From positions 1 through 34,066 of the forward strand of contig CAYNVT010000037.1 of the NCBI GenBank assembly GCA_964400685.1: a stretch of DNA of 34,066 nucleotides, read 5' to 3'. Position 1 is the first letter of the stretch, and every line of letters starts with the position of its first letter. This document shows positions 8,076 to 16,702 of the stretch, one piece after another. The position numbers were made by a program, and so were the translations under genes. The notes under the pieces were generated by a model. It was not told the DNA's origin and did no database searches. It was given only the letters and a program-made list of their open reading frames with translations. This DNA is from DATCTV01 sp964400685 (GTDB lineage Bacteria; Desulfobacterota; Desulfomonilia; UBA1062).

Positions 8076-9242
8076 TCACCTGTTTCCTATGACCTGCTTT
8101 AGTGTGGCAAGGGCCTTCTCCATGTTGTCTGGGTTGATTCTTTTTAAATTGTCGGCCGCAGAATGGAAACCGCCCATTCCCTGGCCGGGAATACCGGTGT
8201 TGCATAGTGTTATGGCAGGTATGCCTTTTGCCATGAAGCATACGGAATCGTCAGTGCTCGACGGGCTTTTCTCGAAGGTCTTGCCTGAGACTGCTTTCCA
8301 TGCCTTACCGACCTCGTTCACAAGACCGGAGTCGGCAGGATAATGCCTGAGAAACACGCCATTGCTTTCGAAATAAGAGAGATTGCCGTTCTGACCGACA
8401 CAATCGAGATTGATGAGCATTGCAGGTATCTTCCTGCCGAGGTTGCCTGAAGGGAAGTATTCATCGACATATGCCTTGGCCCCAAGCAGATTCAGTTCTT
8501 CACCCGTGGTCAGGAGGATCGTGACTGTATTGTTCGACATTGGAACCCTGCCGCTCTGGATGTCCTTTGCAAGTTCGATCAGGATGGCAACACTTGCCGC
8601 GTCGTCCACTGCACCGGGGGACTTGTCGTCAACAAATACATACCCGAAGAAGCTTGAGCCGAACAAAATCCAGTATGCTGCCAGAACCACAGCTATGAGC
8701 ATGGATATTCCGGAAAAAATCCAGTTTTTTGCAAAACGCTTGCTTCTGCCGATTAAATATATAAGGGGAGTGATCAATCCCAGGATGATTGCCGCGGGAA
8801 TAAGCCTGTAGATATGCGCCCTTTGTATATGGTCGAACAGCGCGGTCTTAGAGTCCATGTGAGCCGCGAATATAAGCTCTCTTGTCGCTTCTGGATTGGG
8901 GAACTGGATAATGATGTTTTCAGCGGGTTTTGTGATGATCCATGAAACAACACTCACGAAGTATTCGAACTCGAGTATCAGCACAGTGGGGATGAGCAAT
9001 GCGGTTATTATCGCAGCTACCGGTTTTTTTCTTATGATAAGGATGCCCAGGATAATTCCCAGCAAAGCTATTGTGACTCCTATGACAAGGTCCAATCTGG
9101 GCTTCAGTGTAAACTCCTGAATGGTGTATGGTATGTTATAGGGATAGAGAAGTTCCTTTATGAAAACGACAATGCTGTCATAAGTGTTGCTGTAACCGGG
9201 CCTCGGTACGGCTATATGGTTGAGTATTTCCTGCATATTCAT
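8076..9242 (-). CDS. Membrane-embedded M28-family metallopeptidase
   Basis: This 388-residue protein carries the dinuclear-zinc M28 aminopeptidase pattern: AAHMDSK (His128, Asp130), GAVDDAAS (Asp213/214), TTGEE (Glu248/249), NLDCVG (Asp280) and GGFHSAADN (His360). Four hydrophobic segments are visible. Two (about 51-71 and 75-103) precede the catalytic domain, and two (about 145-165 and 173-200) fall between the HxD motif and the DD motif, that is, inside the catalytic fold. There is no cleavable signal peptide. It probably processes peptides at the membrane. It begins 26 bases after the RDD gene and could be the last member of the large - strand operon. An AAGGAT ribosome-binding site lies rather far from the chosen ATG; the ATG two codons later is possible. 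Confidence 0.85.
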   Translation of the reverse strand: MNMQEILNHIAVPRPGYSNTYDSIVVFIKELLYPYNIPYTIQEFTLKPRLDLVIGVTIALLGIILGILIIRKKPVAAIITALLIPTVLILEFEYFVSVVSWIITKPAENIIIQFPNPEATRELIFAAHMDSKTALFDHIQRAHIYRLIPAAIILGLITPLIYLIGRSKRFAKNWIFSGISMLIAVVLAAYWILFGSSFFGYVFVDDKSPGAVDDAASVAILIELAKDIQSGRVPMSNNTVTILLTTGEELNLLGAKAYVDEYFPSGNLGRKIPAMLINLDCVGQNGNLSYFESNGVFLRHYPADSGLVNEVGKAWKAVSGKTFEKSPSSTDDSVCFMAKGIPAITLCNTGIPGQGMGGFHSAADNLKRINPDNMEKALATLKQVIGNR

Positions 9243-9268
9243 TTATGCCACCATCCTTTCTCAGAGAT

Positions 9269-10027
9269 TTACTTTGATATGAAAAGTATCTCTACCACAT
9301 TTCTCACATATTGCTCATCACTTATCCAAGCATAGGCCTCTTGAGGGAATTCGACAATATTTTTAAAATGCCCTGCAAGTTCTGCGAACAGTTTTATCCT
9401 TGATGCAGGGTCAAATTCATCTCTCCTCAGAAGGGCCTGCAGTGCGAGGTCCGCCTCGAAGGGGGAGGCCTTCTTCTTCAGTCTTGCTGCGAGGTGGGGG
9501 TAGCCCCTTAACGAATTGTATTTATCGGTGAGGACCTGCTCGATGTCCGGCGCGGGAAACACGGGAGTTCTTATGACAACGGTGTTGGCCGCAATATCTC
9601 CAAGACGCTGTCTTTTGCTGCTGATTAAGCAGCATATGCCGCCCGCCATATAAAATACAGGCATTGAATCAATGACCCTTATAAGATTTCTTATAACAAT
9701 CTGGCTGAAATTTAGCCTCAAACCCTTGATGTCCATTACCCTCAGTCTCATTATGTACTTTCCCAGCGTCTGGCCCCTGAACATCCATTCGAAAAGGATG
9801 CCATAGCCGGTCATGAAAATGAAAAACATAACCAGCGAGATCGCACCGGCGATATCCGGTACTATTATCCCGGGTATGGAGATTATATAGCCCGCTGCAA
9901 TGGTAGCCGTCATGATGCATCCGAGGTCTATCGCAGCGGCAAGGAATCTGTATACGGGTCCTGCCAGCAGGAGAGAGAAGGATGCGCCTTCAGGCGTTAG
10001 GATCGTTATCACGGGCTGGGCTCTCAT
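9269..10027 (-). CDS. RDD-family membrane protein
   Basis: The N-terminal part of this 252-residue protein is an RDD domain, a small membrane module of uncertain (possibly transport) function. It shows Arg27 and Asp34 in helix 1 (YRFLAAAID), the GQTLGK loop (85-90) and RQRLGD (139-144). Helices lie at about 30-52, 58-80 and 115-137. Residues 155-252 form a soluble, charged tail without a domain I recognise. Its ATG overlaps the end of the SpoIIM-family gene by four bases, indicating translational coupling. RDD and SpoIIM genes accompany MoxR/DUF58 genes in many bacteria. A second RDD protein is encoded at the other end of the same operon. Confidence 0.87.
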   Translation of the reverse strand: MRAQPVITILTPEGASFSLLLAGPVYRFLAAAIDLGCIMTATIAAGYIISIPGIIVPDIAGAISLVMFFIFMTGYGILFEWMFRGQTLGKYIMRLRVMDIKGLRLNFSQIVIRNLIRVIDSMPVFYMAGGICCLISSKRQRLGDIAANTVVIRTPVFPAPDIEQVLTDKYNSLRGYPHLAARLKKKASPFEADLALQALLRRDEFDPASRIKLFAELAGHFKNIVEFPQEAYAWISDEQYVRNVVEILFISK

Positions 10028-11037
10028 CCTTCCTCCAATGCCTCTTTATCCCTTCCTGAAAGAGACAGGAAAAGCATCAGTACGATAAGCTCTGTTATTC
10101 CGAATGTTATTTTCAGCCAGTACGGCAATATGGGTTCATGGTACTGGGATAGAAAAGCCTCGATTATTCCCGCCCATACCAGAAGTATGGCCAGACCGGA
10201 AATGAGCGTGACGATATCGCTCGAAATTTTTCTCAGCCGCGCCCTTAAGGACAGTTTTGATCCCCATCCTATAAGGGCCCATGCAAGCAGTATCCCGGCC
10301 TGTCCTGCAATGAGAACTGAGGGTATTTCAATGGCACCGTGAGGCAGCAGCCAGCCCGTGAGAAAAGCCGTCTGGCCTGCGCTTATGTAATCGAAACAGA
10401 TTGCCCCGAGAATAACGCCGTTATAAAAAAGCATGATGATTGTACCGATCCCATATGTAAGTCCAAGAGCGAACGTCAGAATTGAAACCCTGATATTGTG
10501 TGTCATGAGCATGGCCGAAAAGCTGGTTTTCTTCCCTGCGAGCCTGTCTTTGCCAGGCTCGGTTTTTTCTTCTTCGGCGACCCTCTCTTTCGGAGTCTGA
10601 GCAAGGTGCTCGAAGGGCAGGATGATCTCTTTCGCCTCTGTGTCTTTTGATACGAAGAATCCGCCTGCTACTGTACCGGCAAGCATGACGGCCAGGGAAA
10701 CGAGGAACGCGATGATATGCCTTCGGAAGGTCCTTGGGAATGTCCCTGTAAACCATTTGCCGAGGTTCCGCAGAGACCCGGTCTTTCTTGTTTCATGGAT
10801 TTCGGCATAGGTCCTGGCAACAAGGGACTCCAGATACCGCCTCATATCGGCTTCTGTCGAGCATCCTGAAATGCGGCTTAATCCGGCAGAGGCACGCTGG
10901 TAAAGATAGAAGAAACGCTTTGAGGATTCAATACCGGTTCTGGCAAGCGGGTCATTGCTGATGCGCCTGAGAATGTCTTCCAGCTCATCCCAGTAGGGCC
11001 GCTCTTCCTGAATGAATTTCTTGAGGTCAATAATCAC
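10024..11037 (-). CDS. SpoIIM-family (stage II sporulation protein M-like) membrane protein
   Basis: This 337-residue integral membrane protein has the SpoIIM family core: an early helix (108-129), the block THNIRVSILTFALG (179-192), the glycine-rich YGIG...NGVILG segment (195-211) and LPHGAIE (231-237), with further helices to about 326. A soluble, mostly helical N-terminal region of about 100 residues precedes it. A charged loop rich in Lys and Glu (about 131-172) separates helix 1 from the rest and probably faces outward or the cytosol in one piece. It starts with GTG and overlaps the DUF58 stop by four bases. In non-sporulating bacteria this family travels with MoxR, DUF58 and RDD genes, so sporulation is not implied. 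Confidence 0.88.
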   Translation of the reverse strand: MIIDLKKFIQEERPYWDELEDILRRISNDPLARTGIESSKRFFYLYQRASAGLSRISGCSTEADMRRYLESLVARTYAEIHETRKTGSLRNLGKWFTGTFPRTFRRHIIAFLVSLAVMLAGTVAGGFFVSKDTEAKEIILPFEHLAQTPKERVAEEEKTEPGKDRLAGKKTSFSAMLMTHNIRVSILTFALGLTYGIGTIIMLFYNGVILGAICFDYISAGQTAFLTGWLLPHGAIEIPSVLIAGQAGILLAWALIGWGSKLSLRARLRKISSDIVTLISGLAILLVWAGIIEAFLSQYHEPILPYWLKITFGITELIVLMLFLSLSGRDKEALEEG

Positions 11038-12383
11038 AGCATCTGCCTGCCTTTTATCTGTAGGTACCTGTTTACAAGGCCTGCGCTCAAACCCGAACTG
11101 CTGTACATGGAAAAACCCACACCCTGGCGCGCCAATATTTTGTTGAGTTCGGCCAGGTTGTGCCAGATATAATGGCCTGCAAGAGCCGAATAGATTCCAT
11201 CAATGCCAGCAACAGCCGTCTCAGAAAACAAAGGCCTGGCATTTTGAGGCCTTATCATACCGGCAGCCACCAGATGCGTACGGCTTACGAGGTTGATATT
11301 TTTTGAAAAGCCCTCTGCAAGGACCGGGTCGTCAAGTGCTGTAAGAAAAATTATCAAAGCCCTGCGCCTGAGGTTGAGCCTGATAAACGTGAAGAGCTCA
11401 TCGAAGTCGGGATTGACCAGCCTGGGTTTTATGGAACAGATAAGCTCCCTGCACGAGCCGTAGTGCGGCCTTCCTGAACGCGCCCTTAAAAAACCGTGCA
11501 CCTGATCGCTGAAGGAAATCAGACCGAAATTGTCGCCCTCTTTCTGGGCAGCCAGGCCGATGACAAGTGCGGCCGAGATGTATTTTTCCAGGACGGCATC
11601 ACAGCTTTCGCCTGTATTGTCATCTGAGAAGGCTGCAGGTCTGGCGCTCAGACGTGATGAATCGATAACCACATAGACATCCTGCGTGCGTTCAACCCTG
11701 AAAACCTTTGTTACAGGCTGATGCCTCTTTGCGGTAACTTTCCAGTGAATATCCTCCGAACTGTCGCCCGGTATGTATTCTCGCAGCTTTTCAAATTCCC
11801 TGCCTTTTCCGGTCTGGGGCATCCTGTGTATTCCCAGCAGGCCCCTGTTGAGGAAAAGGGGTGCAAGGGCCTTTCTCTCTCCTTCAAGACCAGGGTAAAC
11901 CCTGATTTCGCTTTTGAGCCCGAAGGGTTTCCGGAAAAGCCATAATTTAAGGAATGAACGTCCTTCTGCATAGCAGGCATCAAGAACCGCCGGGCCCCTT
12001 TCTTTCGGCAGGCAGGTAAAAATTACTTTAATGCGGCCCTGTCCGGAGGGTATTAAGGCCTCTGCAATATCGTTTTCCAACCCGATCCAGCCTGGCAGTT
12101 TAAGGCCGAGCCTGATTATCCTTTTGCGCGGGACGTTGTGGCTGATTTCAATTTCTATTCTGCCGGGCCTGAGCCTGGTCATGCGTATGATTTTGTTAAC
12201 GCCGAACGAGACGCCTTTCAGAGAAAATGATGCTGTCAGGGCGTCTATAGCAGCAACGGCCGCAAGAAATATTGCTATCAGCAAACCTGCCGGCCTGGCC
12301 TCCTGAAAGCGTGAGGCTGTCAATACCGCGGCGGGTATTGTCAGGGCATAAGTAACGAGCAGGGCTCTCGATGGGATTATCAT
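11034..12383 (-). CDS. DUF58 protein with VWA-like C-terminal region
   Basis: This 449-residue protein has two N-terminal helices (about 7-23 and 33-52), a beta-rich middle region, and the DUF58 signature GREFEKLREYIPGDSSEDIHW (about 193-213) leading into a von Willebrand A-like fold beginning at VYVVIDSSR. The metal-site motif reads DSSRL instead of DxSxS, so the last serine is replaced and metal binding may be altered. DUF58 proteins are the usual partners of MoxR ATPases, whose gene overlaps this one by four bases, and are thought to act with them in assembling or activating membrane or periplasmic complexes. The ATG is set by that overlap. Confidence 0.88.
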   Translation of the reverse strand: MIIPSRALLVTYALTIPAAVLTASRFQEARPAGLLIAIFLAAVAAIDALTASFSLKGVSFGVNKIIRMTRLRPGRIEIEISHNVPRKRIIRLGLKLPGWIGLENDIAEALIPSGQGRIKVIFTCLPKERGPAVLDACYAEGRSFLKLWLFRKPFGLKSEIRVYPGLEGERKALAPLFLNRGLLGIHRMPQTGKGREFEKLREYIPGDSSEDIHWKVTAKRHQPVTKVFRVERTQDVYVVIDSSRLSARPAAFSDDNTGESCDAVLEKYISAALVIGLAAQKEGDNFGLISFSDQVHGFLRARSGRPHYGSCRELICSIKPRLVNPDFDELFTFIRLNLRRRALIIFLTALDDPVLAEGFSKNINLVSRTHLVAAGMIRPQNARPLFSETAVAGIDGIYSALAGHYIWHNLAELNKILARQGVGFSMYSSSGLSAGLVNRYLQIKGRQML

Positions 12384-13345
12384 CTCGGAACGTTCACCTC
12401 CGTGAGGATGTCCTTTACGGTTTCCGTTATGCTGTGTCCCTCGATCTCGAATTCAGGCCTCAATATGATGCGGTGTTCAAGTACGGGTATGGCCATTATC
12501 TTTATATCGTCCGGTGTTACAAAATCCCTTCCTGAGATTGCCGCATACGCCCGCGAGGACAATACGAGCGCCTGTGTCGCTCGGGGGCCGGCGCCCAGCA
12601 GAACGCTTTCGTGAGAGCGCGTTTTCCTGACAATGCCCACTATATAATCGATAAGCTCGGGCTTTACTGTAATATCTGCAAGGGACTGCCTCAGCATGGC
12701 AAGCTCGCTGCTCCCTATGACAGGTTTTAATGCTCCCGAGACAAGGACGGTTTCAGGTGCATCATTACCGAGCATGCGGTTTGCCAGCTTGAGCTCATCG
12801 CCGTTATCAGGATAATCGATTGTGATTTTAAGCATGAACCTGTCCTTCTGGGCCTCGGGCAGAGGATAGGTGCCCTCAAATTCGACAGGGTTCTGAGTGG
12901 CGAATACGGTGAAATTATCAGGGAGGCTGTAGGTCTGGCGGTCAATGGTGACCGTGCGCTCCTGCATTGCCTGTAGCAGTGCGGACTGGGTTTTTGCAGG
13001 GGCCCTGTTGATCTCGTCGGCAAGCAGAAAGGCGGTGAATACAGGGCCTTTCAGGAGGGTAAATTCCTCTTTTTTCAGGTTGAAGATGTTTGTCCCCGTA
13101 ATATCCGCAGGCATGAGGTCGGGTGTGAACTGTATGCGGTTGAAGCTGCAGTCGAGAAGGTTTGCGAGCGTCCTTACAAGCAGAGTTTTTGCAGTACCCG
13201 GGACACCTTCGATGAGCGCATGACTGTTGGTGAATATGGCAATGAGAGCCATGTCGATTACATTCTCCTGGCCAATAATTACTTTTGCCGCTTCGGCTTT
13301 TGCCTTTGCGAGGACCTCCTTCAAATGCTCGAGACTTTCAGACAT
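12380..13345 (-). CDS. MoxR-family AAA+ ATPase
   Basis: The 321-residue cytoplasmic protein is a complete MoxR-type AAA+ ATPase (AAA_3 domain plus helical lid). It shows Walker A GVPGTAKT (47-54), Walker B FLLADE (106-111), sensor 1 in ATQNP (149-153) and EAQKDRF (164-170) with a likely arginine finger. MoxR ATPases are chaperone-like and usually act with VWA/DUF58 proteins encoded beside them, as here. The ATG has an AAAGGAGG ribosome-binding site, the strongest in the operon. The gene overlaps the upstream DUF4350 gene by eight bases. It is the likely energy source of the system encoded by the - strand cluster. Confidence 0.95.
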   Translation of the reverse strand: MSESLEHLKEVLAKAKAEAAKVIIGQENVIDMALIAIFTNSHALIEGVPGTAKTLLVRTLANLLDCSFNRIQFTPDLMPADITGTNIFNLKKEEFTLLKGPVFTAFLLADEINRAPAKTQSALLQAMQERTVTIDRQTYSLPDNFTVFATQNPVEFEGTYPLPEAQKDRFMLKITIDYPDNGDELKLANRMLGNDAPETVLVSGALKPVIGSSELAMLRQSLADITVKPELIDYIVGIVRKTRSHESVLLGAGPRATQALVLSSRAYAAISGRDFVTPDDIKIMAIPVLEHRIILRPEFEIEGHSITETVKDILTEVNVPR

Positions 13346-14567
13346 TGGTGCCTCCTTTCAGACTTTGAGCGGAGTTCGCCGCCCCTTTTTTTGATATGGC
13401 CATTGATATCTTCCGGTACATGCTTACCGCAGAATCCTTCCCTGCTTCGTTCATGATGTCGTCGATCTTATCTATAATAGCGGATTTTCCGCTCTCGCCG
13501 TATTTTAAAGAGCGTTTGTATTCATTTACGCAGATGCCTGTCAGTTCAGAAGGCTTTATGTTCCGCCGGTAAAGGTTAACAAGCCCTGACGCAGAATTCT
13601 TTCCCCAGTCAACATCCGGTATCTTTGTATCGTCATCCCTCGGGATCAGGCTTGTCGCATTTCTCCAGATAAACATCAAAGCGAGCACTGCCAGAGAGGC
13701 AATAAAAGGCAGCAGGCCATATTTCCTGATTAGTGTCGCCATACCGGGATTTTTCGATATACCCAGGTGCGTCTCATCGAATATCACGGTGTTCGAGTTT
13801 CCGGTCAGCCATGCAAGAAGTCCTGCATGCCGCTCTTTCTTCATGGCCTCGTTGCTTATGAAATATGAATCCGAACACATGACAATTGAGCCTTCACCGT
13901 ACTTCCTTTCTATGATGACCGGGAATCCGTCTCTGGTATAAAACGTTTTCCATTGAGTGTCATCAGTGGTGAAGCACAAGGCCGAGTACCAGCTTATCGT
14001 TGAAGGTAAATCTTTTATGGCAGCAGCTGCCATTGCCCGGGACTCTTGTGATATGAATTTTCTGGTATCGAGCGCCACGCCGAGCTTGTCGATTAATGAA
14101 GGAGTTTTTGTGACCGGGCATTCGCCGTTTGTCTTTTCCTTTGAATCCTTTTTTGTTTTATCGCCGGTTTCCCTATCGCCTTTCTTCTCTTTTTCACGGA
14201 ATTCCTGCGGGGCAAAGGAAATGACCAGTCGCCCGCCTGTAGAAGCAAAATCTTCAAGGATTTTGTTATTGTTTTTGTTGCATGACGAAAAGCTGTACAT
14301 GCCTGATCCCAGAATGAAAAGGGTCCTGCCAATGGGGTTACCGATTTTTGAAATATCTTCGATATTCCTGATTGCGCTGATAGTGCCGGTGCTGCCGAGC
14401 CCTTCATAAAAGGCGCTTGTCCCGAGCGGGTCGGCCCTGAGTGTCGAGTAGGGCGGGTATATCGAGCCTGACTCGAACCTTAACTCGAAGAGCCTGATTG
14501 TGCCGTATATGAAGCCTGCCAGCATAATAACGGCCGTGACAACAGGGATAAACTTAAACCTGGCCAT
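13338..14567 (-). CDS. DUF4350-domain membrane protein
   Basis: This 409-residue protein has an N-terminal helix (about 8-28), then a DUF4350 domain recognisable from STLRADPLGTSAFYEGL (41-57) and VIFDETHLG (261-269), a transmembrane helix (about 283-301) and a cytoplasmic tail of about 100 residues. The first part therefore lies outside the membrane. A hydrophilic Lys/Glu/Asp-rich insert (about 122-150) interrupts the domain. DUF4350 resembles glutamine-amidotransferase-like folds that bind rather than catalyse; function is unknown. It overlaps its neighbours on both sides (8 and 14 bases). In MoxR/DUF58 clusters this family typically sits next to the ATPase, as here. Confidence 0.8.
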   Translation of the reverse strand: MARFKFIPVVTAVIMLAGFIYGTIRLFELRFESGSIYPPYSTLRADPLGTSAFYEGLGSTGTISAIRNIEDISKIGNPIGRTLFILGSGMYSFSSCNKNNNKILEDFASTGGRLVISFAPQEFREKEKKGDRETGDKTKKDSKEKTNGECPVTKTPSLIDKLGVALDTRKFISQESRAMAAAAIKDLPSTISWYSALCFTTDDTQWKTFYTRDGFPVIIERKYGEGSIVMCSDSYFISNEAMKKERHAGLLAWLTGNSNTVIFDETHLGISKNPGMATLIRKYGLLPFIASLAVLALMFIWRNATSLIPRDDDTKIPDVDWGKNSASGLVNLYRRNIKPSELTGICVNEYKRSLKYGESGKSAIIDKIDDIMNEAGKDSAVSMYRKISMAISKKGAANSAQSLKGGTNV

Positions 14568-16347
14568 TCTGCCTTATCCTTTCCTGAACTTGAGCAAAGC
14601 CGTCTAGTATGTCGGGCGTCACGTCATGCATCCCGTACCATGACTGCTGGAATATCTGTATGCTTTCCTTAAAAGGCTCATTCAGGGCGGATGCACGGGT
14701 TTTACACCTCAGTTCAAATGCATAATCCGTGTCGGTTTTATACTTTGCGATTAGAATCAGCTCCTGATCCGAAAGGAAGGCCAGTGTGGAGAGGTAAAAG
14801 GCCCTCAGGCTCAGTCTGAGATCCCCCCTTTCTCTGAGGTCTCTGGCCATTTCAAGCCAGCCCTCACGGCTTAAATCAGTGGCAATCGTATTTGCTGATG
14901 TAATATCGGGAATTATTGCGGGTTCGGCAGGTGCCTTCATCCTGAATGCGGCACGTTCCCTGAGTGTCCTTATGACAAGATAGCATGCAACAAGTGCGAT
15001 GAAAGCGAGCCCTGATATGATCATTATTTTTGCGATATAGGTAAGACTGTGATTCTCTTCGGGCTGAAAATCAGAAGATTTGGGCATGATCCATGATATA
15101 AGCCTGTCCCAGAATTTCTTGAACTTTTTACCCCAGTCCCAGGCCTTTTTGAGCCAGCCTGTAACAGTATCCGTTATCGAGCTTATGACCCGGCCAAGGA
15201 AGCTGTTTTTATCTTTTTCCGCAACATTCTTTTCTCTGGGCATACGCCAGGCGTATTCGGGATTTTTAAGTACCGTTTCAATTGCGCTGTCGAGTTCGGC
15301 GGGATTGACGGCTGTCGAATAAGCTGATTCCGGACTTGTCTGAGACGATATTGTGTTTTCAGCATTGACGGTAAGCGCTGGAATGAAGAGTATCATTGCA
15401 ACTGCTGCTATAAATGCGGAAGACCTGGCCCTTTTTATTGCTACAAGGATATCGTCCCCGGTCCTGACAGACTCTGCATAAAAGCATCTGATCACATAGG
15501 CGGTTTTCATGACAGGGTCGATCACCAGGTAGCTGAGAGCCCATACAAGGGCGAAAAAGGTGGTGTTCGCAAAGTTCGATGCACTTAATGAAAATGGTGT
15601 TTCTATATCAAAGAACGTTTTGAGCAGGAAAGGCAGAAGCAATAGCACGGCGCTGATATTAAGCGCGGTCAATATGCCTATAATGCAAAGGGGAATCGTT
15701 GCTATCATGCAGATGACTGCGATGGCTTCCGATGGGATGTCCGGGTTTGTGAATTTCATTACGGGTATCAGTATGAAGATGAAGAGGCCTGTTATTATAA
15801 GCTGAATCGGGCTCATAAGCCATATCGCAATAAAGTTCTGGGACGGCTGATAATCGGCCAGCCTTGAAGATATACCGGCGACTTTCATAACGTCCGGTTC
15901 GCGTCCGTTTCCTTTAACCGTCACATTCTGGAAAAATGCATAAGCCTTTCCGAAGGGGAGCATGATAATAAATGATATGGGAAGAATGATGAAACCCCAG
16001 GGCTGGATTGCAGCCTGAATGAGGGCAGCATTTATGATCTGTCTTATGCCCCTTTTTTCATACGTCTCCCCTTTGACCGAGGCCATGAGTCTGTCGGTAA
16101 AAGCCGCCTGCCATACCTTCATCCATATGAAAAGAATGCTCATACCAAGGGCTGCCTGTCCGAGATGCCTGAAGGCAAAAGAACTCAGCATCATGTCATT
16201 CCAGAAGAAAAGCAGGCCCAGCATGAAAGGCAGTCCCCCAATGTAATACCAGGCTAAGACGGCAGGCGATTCTCTCAATATGCCCAGGGATTCTTCAAGC
16301 AGTTCGACCGCACTCTTAGACCGGGTTTTCTTTTTATTACGGGACAT
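14554..16347 (-). CDS. Multi-pass membrane protein with DUF4129-like C-terminal domain
   Basis: Starting from the ATG at 16347 the protein has 597 residues. About seven hydrophobic segments lie in the first 330 residues (near 28-50, 62-83, 113-133, 170-196, 207-243, 260-283, 310-328). An extracytoplasmic stretch to about 435 is rich in Trp and Lys, and a helix at 436-460 leads to a cytoplasmic domain. The end (about 490-590, GWLEMARDLRERGDLRLSLRAFYL) matches DUF4129, found at the C-terminus of MoxR-associated transglutaminase-like and membrane proteins. No transglutaminase triad is visible. An ATG two codons upstream (16353) is possible, but the AAGGA site is only two bases from it and eight from 16347. 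Function unknown; probably a membrane subunit of the MoxR system. Confidence 0.75.
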   Translation of the reverse strand: MSRNKKKTRSKSAVELLEESLGILRESPAVLAWYYIGGLPFMLGLLFFWNDMMLSSFAFRHLGQAALGMSILFIWMKVWQAAFTDRLMASVKGETYEKRGIRQIINAALIQAAIQPWGFIILPISFIIMLPFGKAYAFFQNVTVKGNGREPDVMKVAGISSRLADYQPSQNFIAIWLMSPIQLIITGLFIFILIPVMKFTNPDIPSEAIAVICMIATIPLCIIGILTALNISAVLLLLPFLLKTFFDIETPFSLSASNFANTTFFALVWALSYLVIDPVMKTAYVIRCFYAESVRTGDDILVAIKRARSSAFIAAVAMILFIPALTVNAENTISSQTSPESAYSTAVNPAELDSAIETVLKNPEYAWRMPREKNVAEKDKNSFLGRVISSITDTVTGWLKKAWDWGKKFKKFWDRLISWIMPKSSDFQPEENHSLTYIAKIMIISGLAFIALVACYLVIRTLRERAAFRMKAPAEPAIIPDITSANTIATDLSREGWLEMARDLRERGDLRLSLRAFYLSTLAFLSDQELILIAKYKTDTDYAFELRCKTRASALNEPFKESIQIFQQSWYGMHDVTPDILDGFAQVQERIRQNGQV

Positions 16348-16696
16348 TCTCATTATCCTTCTGTCCGGTATCTTCTTTCAGGACTTCGCTCCACATGGTT
16401 TTTTCATGAAAAACGGAAGGGATTGAAAGCAGTATTTTCCCCATAAGATAAAAACAGCACCAGAGAATTAAAATGCCTGCCGCCAGCTGGAAAATTTTTG
16501 CAATACCGTTGAGATTGAACCTCTTTTTATGCTTGATTCCGGCAGCTCTTACAAGGCATGAAGCGCAGATGATCCGGCCTTCATGTTCGCTTACGCACTC
16601 ACGGCAGAAAAACCGTCCGCACTGCGGACATTTTGCAACGGCTTCACGCCCGGCATGGTTAAAGCACCTCGAATCGGAAATGTTGTTGTTTTCCAA
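16337..16696 (-). CDS. Small B-box-like zinc-finger membrane protein
   Basis: This 119-residue protein has an N-terminal B-box-type zinc finger: Cys11, His14, Cys23, Cys26, Cys31, Cys34, His38, Cys44 and Cys47 are spaced as in that class. A single transmembrane helix (about 68-90) and a short tail follow. The zinc module closely resembles the second module of the 187-residue protein encoded two genes upstream (CGRFxCxxC core), pointing to duplication within the operon. The start is TTG, with AGG five bases upstream; no ATG precedes the zinc module. It overlaps the next gene by about 11 to 17 bases. Function unknown; the finger may bind another subunit. Confidence 0.7.
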   Translation of the reverse strand: MENNNISDSRCFNHAGREAVAKCPQCGRFFCRECVSEHEGRIICASCLVRAAGIKHKKRFNLNGIAKIFQLAAGILILWCCFYLMGKILLSIPSVFHEKTMWSEVLKEDTGQKDNENVP

Positions 16697-16702
16697 ATGT
16701 GC

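Noticed and set aside
10024..11037. SpoIIM homologue as evidence of sporulation
   Set aside because: The family is widespread in non-sporulating bacteria beside MoxR/DUF58 genes, and no other sporulation gene is present.
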